Virus record (IMG/VR): IMGVR_UViG_3300046004_000552
Location: 1-37,060 of that record
Length of the DNA: 37,060 bases
Source: a virus
Direction: 5' to 3' (one strand)
Made by a program: the position numbers and the translations under genes. Shown piece after piece: positions 35,785 to 37,060 of the stretch. Every line of letters starts with the position of its first letter. The first letter of the stretch is position 1. A model generated the notes under the pieces. It was not told the DNA's origin, made no database searches, and saw nothing but the letters and a program-made list of their open reading frames with translations.

Positions 35785-36396
35785 ATGACCATCACAACCT
35801 ACGCCACACTGAAAAGCGCAGTCGCTGATTTTCTTGACCGTCAGGATTTGACCAGCGCTATCCCGACGTTCATCGCCTTTGCGGAAAGCGCGCACCGCCG
35901 TGACATTCGGGACTATCGGATGATTACACGGGCGGCTCTGACGCTAAATACGCAGTTTGAGGCGCTGCCGTCTGACTGGCTGGAAACGATCCGCATCACG
36001 ATTGAGGCTAACCCAGTGCGTGAGTTGCAACAGGCATCGCTGTCTGATTTGGCGTTCCGCCGCACTGGCAACGTGGATACCACTGGTGCGCCTGAACTGT
36101 TCGCTCATGTCGGGACGGATATTGAGCTATGGCCAACGCCCAATGACAGCTACACGGCAAGTATCACCTACTACGCCAAGCCGCCGGCACTGAGCGCGGA
36201 TGGCGACACGAATTGGCTTCTGTCCGCCGCGCCTGATGCGTATCTGTATGGCGCGCTGATGCACTCTGCGCCATATCTCAAGGATGACGCGCGGGTTGCG
36301 CTGTGGGCTGGATTGTATCAGCAAGCAGTGCAAGGATTGGCGCAGGAAAGTGAACAATCGCGGTGGGGTTCGCCGCTTCGGATGAGGGTGCGATAA
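35785..36396 (+). CDS. Head-tail adaptor-like protein
   Basis: 203 residues with GAGGGG upstream. The start [20 protein letters not shown], then [20 protein letters not shown] and later [20 protein letters not shown] and [20 protein letters not shown], matches a widespread podovirus family called phage adaptor or connector protein (P22 gp4-like place). The conserved 'AESxxxRDIRxYRM' helix and 'YYAKPPALS' strand are diagnostic. It would bind the portal ring and extend it to the tail hub. Its stop overlaps the tail fibre start (TAATG). Confidence 0.75.
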   Translation: MTITTYATLKSAVADFLDRQDLTSAIPTFIAFAESAHRRDIRDYRMITRAALTLNTQFEALPSDWLETIRITIEANPVRELQQASLSDLAFRRTGNVDTTGAPELFAHVGTDIELWPTPNDSYTASITYYAKPPALSADGDTNWLLSAAPDAYLYGALMHSAPYLKDDARVALWAGLYQQAVQGLAQESEQSRWGSPLRMRVR

Positions 36397-37060
36397 TGGC
36401 TGATACAACAACTTCACCTTTTGGCCTGACACTTATTGAGGTCGGGGCATCCGAGGCTACTTGGGGGACTAAGATCAATGCGAACACGACCGCAATTGAC
36501 AACCTGCTAGATGGGACGACTGCGATTTATCCCAACCTTTCCGAAGGTCTGTGGAAGGTTGGCGGCGTTGCCGTCACGTCAACTGCGGCGGAATTGAACA
36601 TTCTGGACGGGGTGACTGCCACGGCTGCGGAATTGAACATCCTTGACGGCGCAACGCTGACCGTCACCGAGTTGAACTATGTCGATGGCGTGACTTCTGC
36701 GATCCAGACGCAACTGGACGCGAAGCAGGCATCGGACGCGACCCTGACCGCGCTGGCGGCATACAACACCGCAGGGCTGTTGACGCAGACGGCAGCGGAT
36801 ACGTTCACTGGCCGCACCATCACGGCGGGTACTGGCATCAGCGTAACCAATGGCGATGGCGTGGCGGGAAACCCTACCATCAGCGCGACTGGCGGGGTTA
36901 CGTTGCTGGGAACCATCACGACGACGAGCGGGGCAACGCAATCGCTGTCTGGGCTGACGCTGACGGATTACAAATCGCTGAAATGCTACCTAAATGGCGT
37001 TTCGCTTTCGTCAACGACAAACTCCATTCGGTTTGATGGGCAACAATGCTGCGAAAGTAA
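36396..37060 (+). CDS. Tail fibre/appendage protein, N-terminal part (continues at 1-329)
   Basis: ATG at 36396 overlaps the previous stop. The frame stays open through the end and, after removing the 112-nt duplicate, to TAA at 327-329: 293 residues. The N-terminus ([20 protein letters not shown], then [15 protein letters not shown]) is a common attachment-type domain of phage fibres. It is followed by three 13-residue repeats with AELNILDG and a helical linker ([20 protein letters not shown]), then a beta-rich end. The organisation suggests a short trimeric fibre linked to the tail hub. The receptor is unknown. Confidence 0.8.
   Translation, partial: MADTTTSPFGLTLIEVGASEATWGTKINANTTAIDNLLDGTTAIYPNLSEGLWKVGGVAVTSTAAELNILDGVTATAAELNILDGATLTVTELNYVDGVTSAIQTQLDAKQASDATLTALAAYNTAGLLTQTAADTFTGRTITAGTGISVTNGDGVAGNPTISATGGVTLLGTITTTSGATQSLSGLTLTDYKSLKCYLNGVSLSSTTNSIRFDGQQCCES
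36573..36689 (+). repeat. Three 39-nt coding repeats in the tail fibre gene
   Basis: Residues 60-98 are three units of 13: [26 protein letters not shown] and [13 protein letters not shown]. The (T)AELNILDG unit is a well-known element of phage tail fibre shafts and is prone to change in copy number. Confidence 0.9.
36949..37060. repeat. Terminal direct repeat, right copy
   Basis: Identical to bases 1-112; see the left copy. It lies inside the tail fibre coding sequence and is the redundant end of a circular contig. Confidence 0.95.

Noticed and set aside
36579-36941. 120-codon minus-strand frame opposite the tail fibre repeats
   Set aside because: It mirrors the coding repeats and GC-rich third positions; the plus strand has the recognised AELNILDG fibre repeats.

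Overview
This window is a complete, circularly permuted genome of a tailed double-stranded DNA phage. Bases 1-112 are identical to 36949-37060, and the tail fibre gene reads through that joint without a break, so the unique genome is 36,948 bp and the ends are an arbitrary cut. The virion genes point to a short-tailed (podovirus-type) phage: P22-like portal, DUF5309/SU10-type major capsid protein, P22 gp10-like tail hub, glycine-rich ejection proteins, and no tape measure or sheath. Base composition and the resemblance of many small genes to roseophage-type genes suggest an alphaproteobacterial host, probably Rhodobacterales. The host is inferred, not shown.

Layout on the circle. The rightward late region starts at 34173 with packaging (DUF5681-type small terminase, terL). 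It continues through an adaptor-like protein and the tail fibre (36396, across the joint, to 329), then the tail hub (329), a C1q-like tail protein (1801), a GNAT-like protein, glycine/glutamine-rich virion proteins, a tail-tip lysozyme (4093) and two ejection proteins (4732, 6048). Portal (8222), scaffold (10537) and major capsid protein (11489) come after these, an unusual order. Next are decoration or head-fibre proteins (12502-14821) and a lysis block (15131-17956) with small membrane proteins, a GH19 endolysin, a holin and a nested Rz/Rz1-like spanin pair.

Two leftward operons and two rightward early blocks follow. The first leftward operon (21967 to 18039) holds 13 tightly overlapping small genes, including a beta-class adenine methyltransferase, and has a tRNA-Arg(TCT) at its end that overlaps the spanin stop codon. 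A divergent promoter/operator region (about 21968-22092) separates it from a Cro-like HTH gene and a cytosine-methyltransferase-like gene. The second leftward operon (28826 to 23116) is a recombination and DNA-processing set: DUF7173 protein, a GIY-YIG homing endonuclease, Sak4-like ATPase, DUF669 protein, Cas4-like nuclease, DUF3310 protein, SF2 helicase and VRR-NUC nuclease. Rightward from 28917 are an HTH protein and a large primase-polymerase/DUF3987 protein.

The most striking non-coding DNA is 31406-31737. It holds a 13-bp AT-rich inverted repeat, a G-quadruplex motif and three perfect tandem copies of GGATAAATG with scattered further copies, a plausible replication origin. It is followed by an early operon of small, partly HTH proteins (31774-34091) that ends at a clear terminator just before the terminase genes. 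No integrase, DNA polymerase of family A or B, or RNA polymerase gene was recognised. The phage therefore probably relies on host polymerases, and its lifestyle (lytic or an integrase-independent temperate form) is unresolved.
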